A program made the position numbers and the translations under genes. From Hymenobacter sp. APR13 (GTDB lineage Bacteria; Bacteroidota; Bacteroidia; Cytophagales; Hymenobacteraceae), in contig NZ_CP006587.1 of the NCBI RefSeq assembly GCF_000737515.1, forward strand, positions 434,001 to 498,000: a stretch of 64,000 nucleotides of DNA. Reading direction: 5' to 3'. Below, piece by piece: positions 8,063 through 16,544 of the stretch (position 1 is its first letter; every line of letters starts with the position of its first letter). The notes under the pieces were generated by a model, which made no database searches, had not been told where the DNA came from, and saw only the letters and a program-made list of their open reading frames with translations.

Positions 8063-10381
8063 ATGAAACACTTTTTCGCCCGTTTGCTGGGCGCGGCGCT
8101 GACTTTGGGCAGTGTCGTGGCTTCAGCGCAAACTTTACCGCCTGCCCCCCCTACCTCCCTGCAGGGCCAGGCCCTGAAAGACTGGCTGCGCCAGAACTGG
8201 TACGACGGCAAGCGCACGGAGCTCAGCTATAATACCGCCCGCGGCAAGATGTACAACTACGTTGACAACTTCCAGGGCCGCGTAACGTGCGTGTACTCGG
8301 GCTACCAGGAAACGGTGCGCATCGACTCGGCCAGCACCAACCCGGGCGTGGTGAGTGGCATCAATTGTGAGCACAGCATTCCGCAGTCGTGGTTCAACGA
8401 GGTAGTGCGCATGCGCTCCGATATCCACCACCTGTTCCCAACGTTCATTCAGTGGAACTCGGACCGCGGTTCCGACCCGTTTGCCGAGATTCCAGACAAC
8501 CAGACCACCAAGTGGATGCGCGGCGCCACCAGCCAAACTTCCATCCCCACCAGCAACATCGAGGAATACAGCGAGGACACCAACTCGCAGTTTGAGCCCC
8601 GCGAAGACCACAAGGGCAACCTGGCCCGGGCAGCCTTCTATTTCTACACCATGCACCAGGGCCAGAATTTCGACTCTGGCAAAGACGTCATCACGGCGCT
8701 GGCCGACCTGAACACGCTCTACCAGTGGCACCTTGCCGACCCAGTAGACGCCCGCGAGCGGGAGCGAAACCGCCGCACCGCCAAAAGCCAGGGCAACTTC
8801 AACCCCTACATTTCTTTCCCCGACCTCGTGGCCCGCGCCTGGGGCTTCCAGGTGGTGCCTACATTCTCGTTTGCCTCCGCCACCGGCAGCATCGTGGAAG
8901 GCAATAGCGGCACTACTACGTTCACGGCTACCGTGAACGTGACGCCTGCGCCTACCTCGGCCCTCACGGTGCAGGTAGCGTTTGACGCGGCCACCTCCAC
9001 CGCCACCAGCGGCCAGGACTTCACCTTCACCTCGCCCCAGACGCTGACCTTCGCAGCCGGCCAGACCAGCCAGACCGTGACGGTAACCGTGAACGGTGAC
9101 ACCCAGGCTGAAGCCGACGAAACCGTGGTACTGGCGCTGCGCGACGCCGCCAGTGGCGCGGCCATCGGCGGCCCGGCTTCGCAGGAGCTTACCATCACCA
9201 ACGACGACGGCACGCCGCCTTCGGTACGCTTTGCGGCGGCTACGGCCAGCCTCACGGAGGGCAACAGCGGCACCACTACCTACTCGGTGAACGTAACGGC
9301 GGCCAGCATTCCGGCCGGCGGCATCACGGTGCCCGTCACGGTAGAATCGGCCGGCACCACGGCCGATGCCGCTGACTTCACCCTCACCACCAGCACCCTC
9401 ACCTTCGCCGCCGGCCAGAGCACCCAGGCCGTGACCCTGACCGTGAACGGCGACGTGGCACCCGAGCCCAACGAAACGGTGCGCCTGCGCCTAGGTACGC
9501 CCAGCAACGCCGCTGTACTCGTTGTTGCGCCCACTACCCACACGCTCACCATCCTCAATGACGACCAGGCGCCGGCCGGCTCGCCCTGCACCGACCTCTA
9601 CTTCTCGGAGTACGTGGAAGGCGCCGCCAGCAACAGCAAGGCAGTGGAAATCTACAACCCCACCAGCGCGCCCATCAGCCTGACCGGCATCCGCCTGGAG
9701 CTGTTTGCCAACGGCTCGAGCACGCCCACGGCCACCCAGGCCCTGAGCGGCACCATTGCCCCCGGCGACGTGTACGTGGTGGCTAACACCGGCGTGGTTT
9801 CCACGGTGGTGCTGGGCCAGACGGACCTGCAGTCGGCCGTGTGCTTCTTCAACGGCGACGACGCCCTGGCTTTGTTCGACGGCACCGATACGCTGGACGT
9901 TATCGGCGTGATTGGCACCGACCCCGGCACCACCTGGACCATTCCGGGCGGCGGCTCCACCACCGACAACACGCTGGTGCGCAAGCCCACCGTGGCCCGC
10001 GGCGAAACCCGCTGGAGCGTGGGCGCCAGCACCTGGCAGGCCCTCGGCACCGACGTGTACACCAACGTAGGCAGCCACACCAGCACCGCCTGCATCGTCA
10101 ACTCGACGGTGAAAAACGCGCCGCTGAACACTGGCCTGGCCGTGTACCCCAACCCGGCCGCCACGGCCGTGCAGGTGCAGGTAGCCGGCTTGCGCGGCCG
10201 CCACGCCGCCGACATTCGCCTCTACAACGCGCTGGGCCAGCAGGTGCTGCTCCAGGAGCGTACCATCAGCGGAGCCGATGCTACCCTGATTGACGTGCAG
10301 AACCTGCCCGCCGGCCTCTACTCCGTGCGGGTAGTAGTAGACGGCGTGCGCTACACCAGCCGCATAGCCGTGAAGCACTAA
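8063..10381 (+). CDS. Secreted endonuclease I fused to Calx-beta, lamin-tail and T9SS domains
   Basis: 772 aa. The signal peptide (about 1-22, VASAQ) is followed by an endonuclease I / EndA-type nuclease (about 30-265). Its motifs are INCEHSIPQSWF (His-metal finger), DIHHLFPTFIQWNSDRG and DPFAEIPD, plus FEPREDHKGNLARAAFYFY. Two Calx-beta repeats follow (about 275-385 and 395-495, each with TVTVNGD and DETV/NETV and closing in ITNDDG or ILNDDQ). A lamin-tail domain (about 507-650, FSEYVEGAASNSKAVEIYNP) comes next, then a type A T9SS tail (YPNPAATAVQVQV ... GLYSVRV). The protein should degrade extracellular DNA or RNA, possibly for phosphate or nutrient supply. It is monocistronic and followed by a strong terminator. 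Confidence 0.93.
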   Translation: MKHFFARLLGAALTLGSVVASAQTLPPAPPTSLQGQALKDWLRQNWYDGKRTELSYNTARGKMYNYVDNFQGRVTCVYSGYQETVRIDSASTNPGVVSGINCEHSIPQSWFNEVVRMRSDIHHLFPTFIQWNSDRGSDPFAEIPDNQTTKWMRGATSQTSIPTSNIEEYSEDTNSQFEPREDHKGNLARAAFYFYTMHQGQNFDSGKDVITALADLNTLYQWHLADPVDARERERNRRTAKSQGNFNPYISFPDLVARAWGFQVVPTFSFASATGSIVEGNSGTTTFTATVNVTPAPTSALTVQVAFDAATSTATSGQDFTFTSPQTLTFAAGQTSQTVTVTVNGDTQAEADETVVLALRDAASGAAIGGPASQELTITNDDGTPPSVRFAAATASLTEGNSGTTTYSVNVTAASIPAGGITVPVTVESAGTTADAADFTLTTSTLTFAAGQSTQAVTLTVNGDVAPEPNETVRLRLGTPSNAAVLVVAPTTHTLTILNDDQAPAGSPCTDLYFSEYVEGAASNSKAVEIYNPTSAPISLTGIRLELFANGSSTPTATQALSGTIAPGDVYVVANTGVVSTVVLGQTDLQSAVCFFNGDDALALFDGTDTLDVIGVIGTDPGTTWTIPGGGSTTDNTLVRKPTVARGETRWSVGASTWQALGTDVYTNVGSHTSTACIVNSTVKNAPLNTGLAVYPNPAATAVQVQVAGLRGRHAADIRLYNALGQQVLLQERTISGADATLIDVQNLPAGLYSVRVVVDGVRYTSRIAVKH

Positions 10382-10401
10382 GCTGCCACCGGTTTAAGCC
10401 C

Positions 10402-10440
10402 AAAAAGCCCCGGTTTCCTGACGGAAACCGGGGCTTTTTT
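10402..10440 (+). terminator. Rho-independent terminator after the nuclease gene
   Basis: Stem AAAAGCCCCGGTTTCC / GGAAACCGGGGCTTTT with a TGAC tetraloop and a T-run. The flanking A-run and T-run make it usable from both strands. The converging GNAT gene ends at 10466. Confidence 0.92.
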
Positions 10441-10465
10441 TGTGGTCGGCAAGCAGTGCATTCAG

Positions 10466-10753
10466 CTATGCTCTAGCCTCTAGCAAATCCTGAAACTCGG
10501 TGTGCTGGCGCACAAAGGCGGCCATAAACTTACAGCTGGTGCGCACCCGTAGCTGGTGCTGGCGGGCGTGGGCCAGACCGGCGCGGGCCAGCGCCTCGCC
10601 TACACCTTTGCCGCGTAGCTCCTTGTCAACAAACGTGTGGGTGAAGTCGATGATGCCTTTCTCGGGCGTGCTGTAGGCCAGTTCGCCGGTGTGGCCGTCG
10701 GTGGTGGCAATGAATTCCTGGTCTTGCGCGTGGTGTTCGATGTGGATGGACAT
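10466..10753 (-). CDS. Small GNAT-type N-acetyltransferase (YjdJ-like)
   Basis: 95 aa when started at MSIHIEHHAQDQEF. The longer frame to 10813 adds an implausible leader. The short GCN5-related fold is visible: GELAYSTPEKGIIDFTHTFV (beta strands 2-4), ELRGKGVGEALARAGLAHAR (the R/Q-x-x-G-x-G/A acetyl-CoA loop), then RTSCKFMAAFVRQH. This compact group is common in bacteria. Its substrate is unknown. It converges with the nuclease gene and diverges from the hydrophilic-protein gene at 10948, leaving a shared 194-base promoter region. Confidence 0.85.
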   Translation of the reverse strand: MSIHIEHHAQDQEFIATTDGHTGELAYSTPEKGIIDFTHTFVDKELRGKGVGEALARAGLAHARQHQLRVRTSCKFMAAFVRQHTEFQDLLEARA

Positions 10754-10947
10754 GTGAGCGAGAAAACGAGAGAAGCAGATAATGAAAAAGCGGCCGTTTG
10801 CAGTTGCTGCCATTGGCTAAGACACTACGCGAAGCAGGCTTTCCAGGATTTTTTAGTTTCCACCCTAACCACAACCGGGCCTGCCTGCGTATGCAACACC
10901 GCAAGCCTTCTGGCTGCCTCTCCCTTCATCTTAGTTCCGCTACTCCT

Positions 10948-11418
10948 ATGCAAACCCATCCTTCCGACCAGGACGAAAACACCACCCCCAACACCACGGG
11001 CAACACGGCCAGCAGCACGCCTCAGTACGGCGAGTTCGGCCACGCCGAAGCCCCTGCCCCTACGCCTGAGCAGCTGGCCTCGCGCCCGGCCGGCACCAAT
11101 CCGGGCGGCGTAGCGGCCCCCTCCTACGTGGAGCCTGAGCAGCGCGGTAGCGTGCCGCAGAACCTCGACCCTGAGGGTGTGCGCGACGTGAAAGAAGCTG
11201 AATACGAAGACCAGCGCGAAGGCTGGGCCAAAGACGACCCACGCTACGGCGGCGGCACCCGCAACTGGGCCACGGCTGAACCAGCCAATAAAACTACCGC
11301 CCCGGCCGAGCAGGAAGGCAACGACGGCCGCACGGTATCCAACGACGGCAGCAACGACAACCCCGACGAGTTCAGCGCCCTGCGCCACGACGGCGGCGAA
11401 GGTGTACCCGGCAAGTAG
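10948..11418 (+). CDS. Hydrophilic, probably disordered protein of unknown function
   Basis: 156 aa from ATG at 10948. An in-frame extension upstream (10798) does not look coding. The protein is rich in Asn, Thr, Pro, Glu, Gly and Asp with almost no hydrophobic core and no signal peptide. The recognisable stretches are DPEGVRDVKEAEYEDQREGW and DDPRYGGGTRNWATAE. It is not recognised as a known family. It sits 37 bp before another small hydrophilic protein and upstream of a universal stress protein, so a stress-related or protectant role is possible (inference from composition and neighbours only). Confidence 0.7.
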   Translation: MQTHPSDQDENTTPNTTGNTASSTPQYGEFGHAEAPAPTPEQLASRPAGTNPGGVAAPSYVEPEQRGSVPQNLDPEGVRDVKEAEYEDQREGWAKDDPRYGGGTRNWATAEPANKTTAPAEQEGNDGRTVSNDGSNDNPDEFSALRHDGGEGVPGK

Positions 11419-11455
11419 GCTTCCGGTCCATTCCACTCATTCCGCATCCAGCCCC

Positions 11456-11728
11456 ATGGCCACTCCCGAAAACCAAAACCCCGCCGACGCCCTCGACCCG
11501 AAATCCGGTGCCAACCTCTCCGATGAGCAGCGCAAGCACCGCGAAGAGCTCTACGGCTACAAGCGCGACGAAGAAGGCACCCTCGATACCTCGGCTATGC
11601 TCGACGACGCCACCGCCGGCGAGCCGACCGATAGCCCCACCACCGGCCCCGACCCCGACAACTCCAGCATGACCGACGAGCTGATGAACCCGGGCTTCAA
11701 CAACCCCATCGACGACAATAACCGCTAG
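11456..11728 (+). CDS. Small acidic hydrophilic protein of unknown function
   Basis: 90 aa, starting MATPENQNPADALDPK. Strongly acidic and polar, with Asp, Asn, Pro and Thr repeats (DDATAGEPTDSPTTGPDPDN). It has no membrane segment or signal. It lies 37 bp after another hydrophilic protein gene and is followed directly by a terminator, so the two probably form one transcript. Composition suggests intrinsic disorder. No family was recognised. Confidence 0.7.
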   Translation: MATPENQNPADALDPKSGANLSDEQRKHREELYGYKRDEEGTLDTSAMLDDATAGEPTDSPTTGPDPDNSSMTDELMNPGFNNPIDDNNR

Positions 11729-11752
11729 GACTCCATCTTCCCGGCGTTGCAG

Positions 11753-11785
11753 AAAGGCCTTCCACAGTTTGTGGAAGGCCTTTTT
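11753..11785 (+). terminator. Rho-independent terminator
   Basis: Stem AAAGGCCTTCCAC / GTGGAAGGCCTTT, 5-nt loop, then a T-run. It closes the two-gene transcript that ends at 11728. Confidence 0.9.
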
Positions 11786-11918
11786 CGTATACTGCGGAGC
11801 TACCTCGGTCAGTGGCAGACCAGCGGGCATGGCCCGCCCTGGCGCTAGGTGCAACCTTCTGGCGGGCCGCTACGCATAAGCACCATATATTCTCCCATCC
11901 ACTCCTCTCATCCCGCCT

Positions 11919-12737
11919 ATGTCCGCCCTGCTTGTCCTCACTGATTTCACACCCGATGCCGACCACGCCCTGGCCTACGCCGCCGCCCTGGCTGCCCCGC
12001 TGGGCGCTTCGCTGGTGCTGCTGCACATCCGCCGCGAGTCGCTGCTTGACCCCGACGCTTTTACCGGCAAAATCAGGCACATGAGTGAGGGCGAGGTAGC
12101 GGCCGCTCTAGCCGAGCGGGCGGCTACTGTGCAGGTGCCTATTGTGGTGGAAACCGCCGTGGAAAGTGTGGCCAACGGCGTGGAAGAAGCCGTGAGCCGC
12201 CACCGCGCCGTGCTGGTTATCTTGGGCAAGCCCAACACCGACGCCACCCCCGACGAGTTGGTGGCCAGCACCTCGCTCACGCTGCTGCGCGCCACCCAGG
12301 TGCCGCTGTTGGTGGTGCCCGGCCAGGCCACGGCTGCCGTGCCGCCCGCCCGCCTCACCCTGGCCGCCGACGGCCAGCCCTTCCGGCTAGCGCCCGCCAT
12401 CATTGCTTCCACCCAAAAGCTGCTGCAGCGGGTGCACCCAGCCCTCACAGTAACCCACGTAGCCGAGCCCGAAGACAGCGACGACTGCCGTATGGCCCTG
12501 GCCAGCGTGCTGCACAGCGGCCTCGGCACCGACCTGCCGCACATTGATACACACGGCGTGCGGCACCTGCAGCCCGCGGGCGGCATTCTGCAGGCGGCCG
12601 CCGAAACCCGCGCCGACCTGCTGGTAGTAGTGGCCCGGCGGCGCAGCTTCCTGGGGCAGATTTTCAACCGCAGCGTGTCGGCGCAGGTGGTGCTGCACAG
12701 CGCCGTGCCGGTGCTGCTGCTCCCGGCCAACGAGTAG
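11919..12737 (+). CDS. Universal stress protein (two tandem Usp domains)
   Basis: 272 aa, about twice the length of a single UspA domain. Domain 1 starts ALLVLTDFTPDADHALAYAA and includes LVILGKPN and VPLLVVPG. Domain 2 (about 150-272) ends VVVARRRSFLGQIFNRSVSA and VPVLLLPANE. The canonical ATP-binding GxxGx9GS/T loop is not preserved in either half, so this may be a non-ATP-binding type. Cytoplasmic. Likely involved in stress survival, as in other Usp proteins. Its genomic neighbours, two hydrophilic proteins, fit a stress locus. It appears monocistronic. Confidence 0.88.
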   Translation: MSALLVLTDFTPDADHALAYAAALAAPLGASLVLLHIRRESLLDPDAFTGKIRHMSEGEVAAALAERAATVQVPIVVETAVESVANGVEEAVSRHRAVLVILGKPNTDATPDELVASTSLTLLRATQVPLLVVPGQATAAVPPARLTLAADGQPFRLAPAIIASTQKLLQRVHPALTVTHVAEPEDSDDCRMALASVLHSGLGTDLPHIDTHGVRHLQPAGGILQAAAETRADLLVVVARRRSFLGQIFNRSVSAQVVLHSAVPVLLLPANE

Positions 12738-12837
12738 CCGGCGCGGCCACCAAGTTGGAGAAAGGCCAGCTGAACGCAACGCCTGGCCGCCGCGGGCCGT
12801 TGGGGAAAGGGGTAAGTCCATCCCAACATCTCCTTTT

Positions 12838-13989
12838 ATGTCTTCTTCCAACTCCGCCGATTCGCGCCGGCAGTTTCTGCGCCAGCTTAGCCTGACCGCC
12901 GCGGCCACCGCCGTAGCCGGCCCCACGGCGGCATTGGCCACTCCCCCTTCCACTATGCAATACGATGATCAAAAAAAACTCGGTTTCGCCATTGTAGGCC
13001 TCGGCAAGTTTGCTCAGGAGCAGATGATGCCGGCATTCAAGGAGTGCAAGCACGCCCGCATCACGGCCCTCGTGAGCGGCTCGCCCGACAAGGCCCGCAA
13101 GCTGGCCCGCGAGTACGGCGTCGAGGAAAAGAACGTCTACAGCTACGACAACTTCGATTCCATCAAGGACAACCCAGCCGTGGACGTGGTGTACATCGTG
13201 TTGCCGCCCGGCCTGCACGCCGAGTACACCGTGCGGGCGGCCAAGGCCGGCAAGCACGTGCTGTGCGAGAAGCCCATGGCCAATTCCGTGGCCGATTGCC
13301 AGAAGATGATTGAGGCCTGCGAAAAGGCCGGCAAGAAGCTGATGATTGCCTACCGCGCCCAGTTTGAGCCGTTCAACCTCGACGCCATTGCCCGCATCAA
13401 AAAGGGCGAACTGGGCAAGCTGCGCCAGATTACGGCCGACCACGGCCGCAGCGTGAAGCCCACCGAGGAACCCGCCGAAGCCTGGCGCGTGCAGAAAAAG
13501 CTGGCCGGCGGCGGTTCGCTCATGGACATCGGCATCTACTCCCTGAACGCCACCCGCTACCTCACCGGTGAGGAGCCCGTGGAAGTCACGGCCCAGGAGT
13601 TCAGCGACAAGTCGGACCCGCGCTTCAAGGAAGTGGAAGACACCATCCATTTCACGCTGCGCTTCCCCAGCGGCGTGTTGGCCTCGTGCACCAGCTCCTA
13701 CAGCATTCAGGAGGTGAAGCGGTTCCGGGCCTTCGGCGACAAAGCCTGGCTGGACCTCGACCCCGCCACCGACTACTACGAGCACCGCATGACCATCGGC
13801 GATAAAGACGGCCAGCACCAGCCCAAGCTCAAGGAAGGCAACCAGTTCGCCGCCGAGCTCGACCACATGGCCGAATGCGTATTGCAAAACAAAACGCCCA
13901 AAACGCCCGGTGAAGAAGGCCTGAAAGACATCCGCCTAGTCATGGCCATCTACGAAGCCGCCCGCACCGGTAAGCGGGTGAAGGTGTAA
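12838..13989 (+). CDS. Gfo/Idh/MocA family NAD(P)-dependent oxidoreductase with Tat-type leader
   Basis: 383 aa. The N-terminus carries a twin-arginine-like leader (SRRQFLRQLSLTAAATAVAG), so export in a folded, cofactor-loaded state is likely. The Rossmann fold begins FAIVGLGKFAQ. The catalytic-lysine motif CEKPMAN and the family segment GGSLMDIGIYSLNATRYL follow, which resemble glucose-fructose oxidoreductase-type enzymes. It probably oxidises or reduces a sugar or sugar derivative in the periplasm with a tightly held NADP (family knowledge, substrate unknown). A repeat and a bidirectional terminator follow at 13991-14149. Confidence 0.9.
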   Translation: MSSSNSADSRRQFLRQLSLTAAATAVAGPTAALATPPSTMQYDDQKKLGFAIVGLGKFAQEQMMPAFKECKHARITALVSGSPDKARKLAREYGVEEKNVYSYDNFDSIKDNPAVDVVYIVLPPGLHAEYTVRAAKAGKHVLCEKPMANSVADCQKMIEACEKAGKKLMIAYRAQFEPFNLDAIARIKKGELGKLRQITADHGRSVKPTEEPAEAWRVQKKLAGGGSLMDIGIYSLNATRYLTGEEPVEVTAQEFSDKSDPRFKEVEDTIHFTLRFPSGVLASCTSSYSIQEVKRFRAFGDKAWLDLDPATDYYEHRMTIGDKDGQHQPKLKEGNQFAAELDHMAECVLQNKTPKTPGEEGLKDIRLVMAIYEAARTGKRVKV

Positions 13990-13990
13990 G

Positions 13991-14149
13991 GACCTCACCC
14001 CCTAGCCCCCTCTCCCAAAGAGAGGGGGAACTAGATTTCTAGCAGCTAAAAACTAGGTTCAGTAAGCACTAAAAAGGCCCGTCGAATACTTCGGCGGGCC
14101 TTTTTAGTACTAGAGCCCCTCTCTTTGGGAGAGGGGTTGGGGTGAGGCC
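13991..14149. repeat. Pair of inverted CCTCACCCC-type repeats flanking a bidirectional terminator
   Basis: The left copy (13991-14034, containing CCTCACCCCCTAGCCCCCTC) and the right copy (14111-14149, ending GGGGTTGGGGTGAGGCC) are inverted relatives. Each carries its own CTCTCCCAAAGAGAG-like small palindrome. Between them is the terminator at 14068-14107. The same core motif occurs at 20487-20539 and 56753-56794. Confidence 0.85.
14068..14107. terminator. Bidirectional terminator between converging genes
   Basis: Stem ACTAAAAAGGCCCG / CGGGCCTTTTTAGT with an inner CGAA/TTCG extension. A-run and T-run on either side let it serve the oxidoreductase gene (plus) and the TonB-dependent receptor gene (minus). 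Confidence 0.9.
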
Positions 14150-14157
14150 CTTAGCAC

Positions 14158-16281
14158 TTATAGCTTCCAGCCGACCAGCACGCCGCCGTAGCCGTTGCGG
14201 GTGGGCGCGGCTTGGAAGTAGCGGCCGCCGAAGGCGTTGAGGTCGTTGCCGAGGCTGTAGCGGCGGTTAGTGGCGTTGTCGAGGCCGCCGAATACGTCCA
14301 GCTCCAGGCGGCCGAGCGTGCGTCGCCAGCCGCCCCGCGTCCCGAATACCCAGTAGCCGGGCGCGGCTTCGGTGTTGGCATCATTGAGGAAGATGCGGGC
14401 CTGGTGGCTGGCGGTGGGGCTGAGGTAGAAACCGAGCTGCTGCGTGAAATCGAGGCCGGCGGTGAGCGTGTGCGGGGCGGTGCCGGTGAGGCGGTTGCCG
14501 CTGAAATCCTGGCCGCCGCTCTCATAGCTGCCGAAGCGGTAGTGGTTGTAGGCGTAGGTGGCAAAGGCGCGCAGACCGGTTTGCACCTCGGCGCCTGGGG
14601 TGCTTGAAGCTTGCAGCTTACGGCTTGAAGCTTTCTGCTCCCACAGCCAGCCGCTCAGGGCTACCTCCAGGCCGCGCTGACGGGTAGTGCCGGCGTTGCG
14701 GAACAGGCTGGTGCCCTGGTCGGTGGTGAAAGTGGTGATGGTCTGACGCAGGCGGAAGTCGTAGGCGGCCACGTCGAACTTGAGGCGCTGGCCCAGCAGC
14801 GTGCCGCGGGTGCCTACCTCGTAGCTGGTGCCACGCTCGGCCTGCAAATCGGTATTGAGGCTGCCATCGGAGGGGCGGATTTCCTCGGTGGTGGGCGGCG
14901 AGAAACCACGGCTTACGCTACCGTACACGGAAATCTGCGGCTTCAGCTCCTTGAGCAGCGCCACCCTTGGCGACACCACCGGCCGGAAGTCGCGCTGCAC
15001 GGCGTAGCTGGTGGGCGTGCCGGGGCGCGTGGCATCAAGCAGGCGGCGCACGTCGTAGCGCAGGCGGCTGTAGCTGGCGCCGGCGGTCAGCAGGAAGCCA
15101 GCCGGCAGCTCGTAGTCGGCCTGCGCAAACAGGAAGCCGGTGCCGGACTTGATTTCGTCGTCGTAGCGCAGCGGGCCGGTTTCGCCGGCGCGGTTCTGGT
15201 AGCTACGGCCGCTCAGGAAGCCGACCTGGGTTTCGGCTCCACCCTGCAGGCGCAGCACCCGGCCGGCCAGGCGGCTCTGGTAGCGCAGTGCCACCCGGGC
15301 CCCGGTTTCTAGGCGCGTGTTGCGCTCAAAATCCACCAGAAACGGCGTCCGGATGGCGCTGCCGGTGCCGTAGAGCGTGGCCACCGAGCTCAGGCGCGGC
15401 GTAAACCGGAACTCGTGGGTGCCGCCCAGCAGCAGGGTGCGCGAGGCGTAGTAAGCGCGCTGGGCCACGGTGCCGGGCGCGGTGGCCGTACTGGGGCGGG
15501 CCTGCCGGGGGTCGGCCTGAAACTGGGCGCGGGTGAGGCCGCCGGGCAACTGGTAGTTGATGTCGGAGTAGAGGCCGTGCAGCGCCACGGTCTGGCGGGC
15601 CGAGGGCTGAAACTCGCCGTCGAGGGCCAGCACGTCGCGGCGCAGGGCGCTTTGCTGGCGGTAGCCGTCGAGGGTCTGGCGGGCGTACTGGGCGCGCACG
15701 TAGCCGGTGGCCGTGCCGCTTTCGGCGGTGGCGGTGTAGCGCCGCAGCCCGAAGCTGCCGGCCGTGAAGCCCACCTGGGCGCGGGCCTGGCCGGCCTCGG
15801 GGCGGCGGTTACGCAGCAAAATGGCGCCGCCGGTGCCGGCCCCGTACACGCTGGCGGCGGGGCCTTTCAGCACTTCGAGGCTGCCAATCTGGGCGGGGTC
15901 GAGGAGGTTGAGCGGGGTGCTGCCGCTGGCGTCGGTGAATGGCAGGCCTTCGTAGTAGAGCTTCACGTTGCGCACCCCAAACGGCGAGCGGAGCGTGCTG
16001 CCCCGCACGCTGAGGCGGTAGCTGGCGGTGGCGCGCTCCTCCAGCCGCACGCCGGGCAGCGTGTTCACGGCCTGCGTAAGGGCCTGCTGCCCGAACCTGT
16101 CGAAGTCGGCGGCGCTGAGCACGCCCACGGCGGCGGCGGTGCGGCGCAGCGGCAGCTGCTGGCCGTAGCCCGTGACGGTGGCTTCGGGCAGGGCCACGGC
16201 CCGGGTGGTATCGGGCGCGGCGGTTTGGGCAAGTACGGAAACGGGTAGCAGCAACAGCGGCGCGGCGTAGCGGTAAGGCAT
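14158..16281 (-). CDS. TonB-dependent outer membrane receptor
   Basis: 707 aa from the ATG before MPYRYAAPLLLLPVSVLAQ (signal peptide). An upstream ATG at 16389 is not used in this model. The plug domain covers about 30-150 (ALTQAVNTLPGVRLEE, LRSPFGVRNVKLYYEGLPFT, SLEVLKGPAASVYGAGTGGA), and the rest is a 22-strand barrel ending in GYGGVLVGWKL. There is no N-terminal carboxypeptidase-like domain, so it is not a SusC. It resembles siderophore/vitamin or copper-type receptors. The substrate is not apparent from neighbours. A loop near the C-terminus contains an in-frame 7-nt-period repeat insertion (14602-14636). Confidence 0.93.
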   Translation of the reverse strand: MPYRYAAPLLLLPVSVLAQTAAPDTTRAVALPEATVTGYGQQLPLRRTAAAVGVLSAADFDRFGQQALTQAVNTLPGVRLEERATASYRLSVRGSTLRSPFGVRNVKLYYEGLPFTDASGSTPLNLLDPAQIGSLEVLKGPAASVYGAGTGGAILLRNRRPEAGQARAQVGFTAGSFGLRRYTATAESGTATGYVRAQYARQTLDGYRQQSALRRDVLALDGEFQPSARQTVALHGLYSDINYQLPGGLTRAQFQADPRQARPSTATAPGTVAQRAYYASRTLLLGGTHEFRFTPRLSSVATLYGTGSAIRTPFLVDFERNTRLETGARVALRYQSRLAGRVLRLQGGAETQVGFLSGRSYQNRAGETGPLRYDDEIKSGTGFLFAQADYELPAGFLLTAGASYSRLRYDVRRLLDATRPGTPTSYAVQRDFRPVVSPRVALLKELKPQISVYGSVSRGFSPPTTEEIRPSDGSLNTDLQAERGTSYEVGTRGTLLGQRLKFDVAAYDFRLRQTITTFTTDQGTSLFRNAGTTRQRGLEVALSGWLWEQKASSRKLQASSTPGAEVQTGLRAFATYAYNHYRFGSYESGGQDFSGNRLTGTAPHTLTAGLDFTQQLGFYLSPTASHQARIFLNDANTEAAPGYWVFGTRGGWRRTLGRLELDVFGGLDNATNRRYSLGNDLNAFGGRYFQAAPTRNGYGGVLVGWKL
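14602..14636. repeat. Heptanucleotide tandem repeat inside the receptor gene
   Basis: Five consecutive 7-base units on the plus strand: GCTTGAA, GCTTGCA, GCTTACG, GCTTGAA, GCTTTCT. Read on the coding (minus) strand, they give a Ser/Lys/Gln-rich loop (KASSRKLQASSTP) that interrupts an otherwise ordinary barrel. The 7-nt unit is not a multiple of three, yet the frame is kept overall. Confidence 0.85.
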
Positions 16282-16544
16282 CGGGCAAGGAAAAGTATCG
16301 GTGTTGCTAACCTGAAAAGCGGCCTTAGGGTTGGGCTGAAACTGAATTGGCTGTTGGGGCGCGTTCCTTGATAAGAACGGCGGCGGCACACAACCACACT
16401 ATGCCCCTGTACGTTCTCGTTCCAAAGCCGTCGGCCGCACAACAGGGTTTGTCGTCGGTTGCACTACCGATTGTGTCAACCGCGCGGCTATTCTAGCTAA
16501 CTACCTATATTCAACGCCGACTAAGCACCTGTCTATCACCTGCT

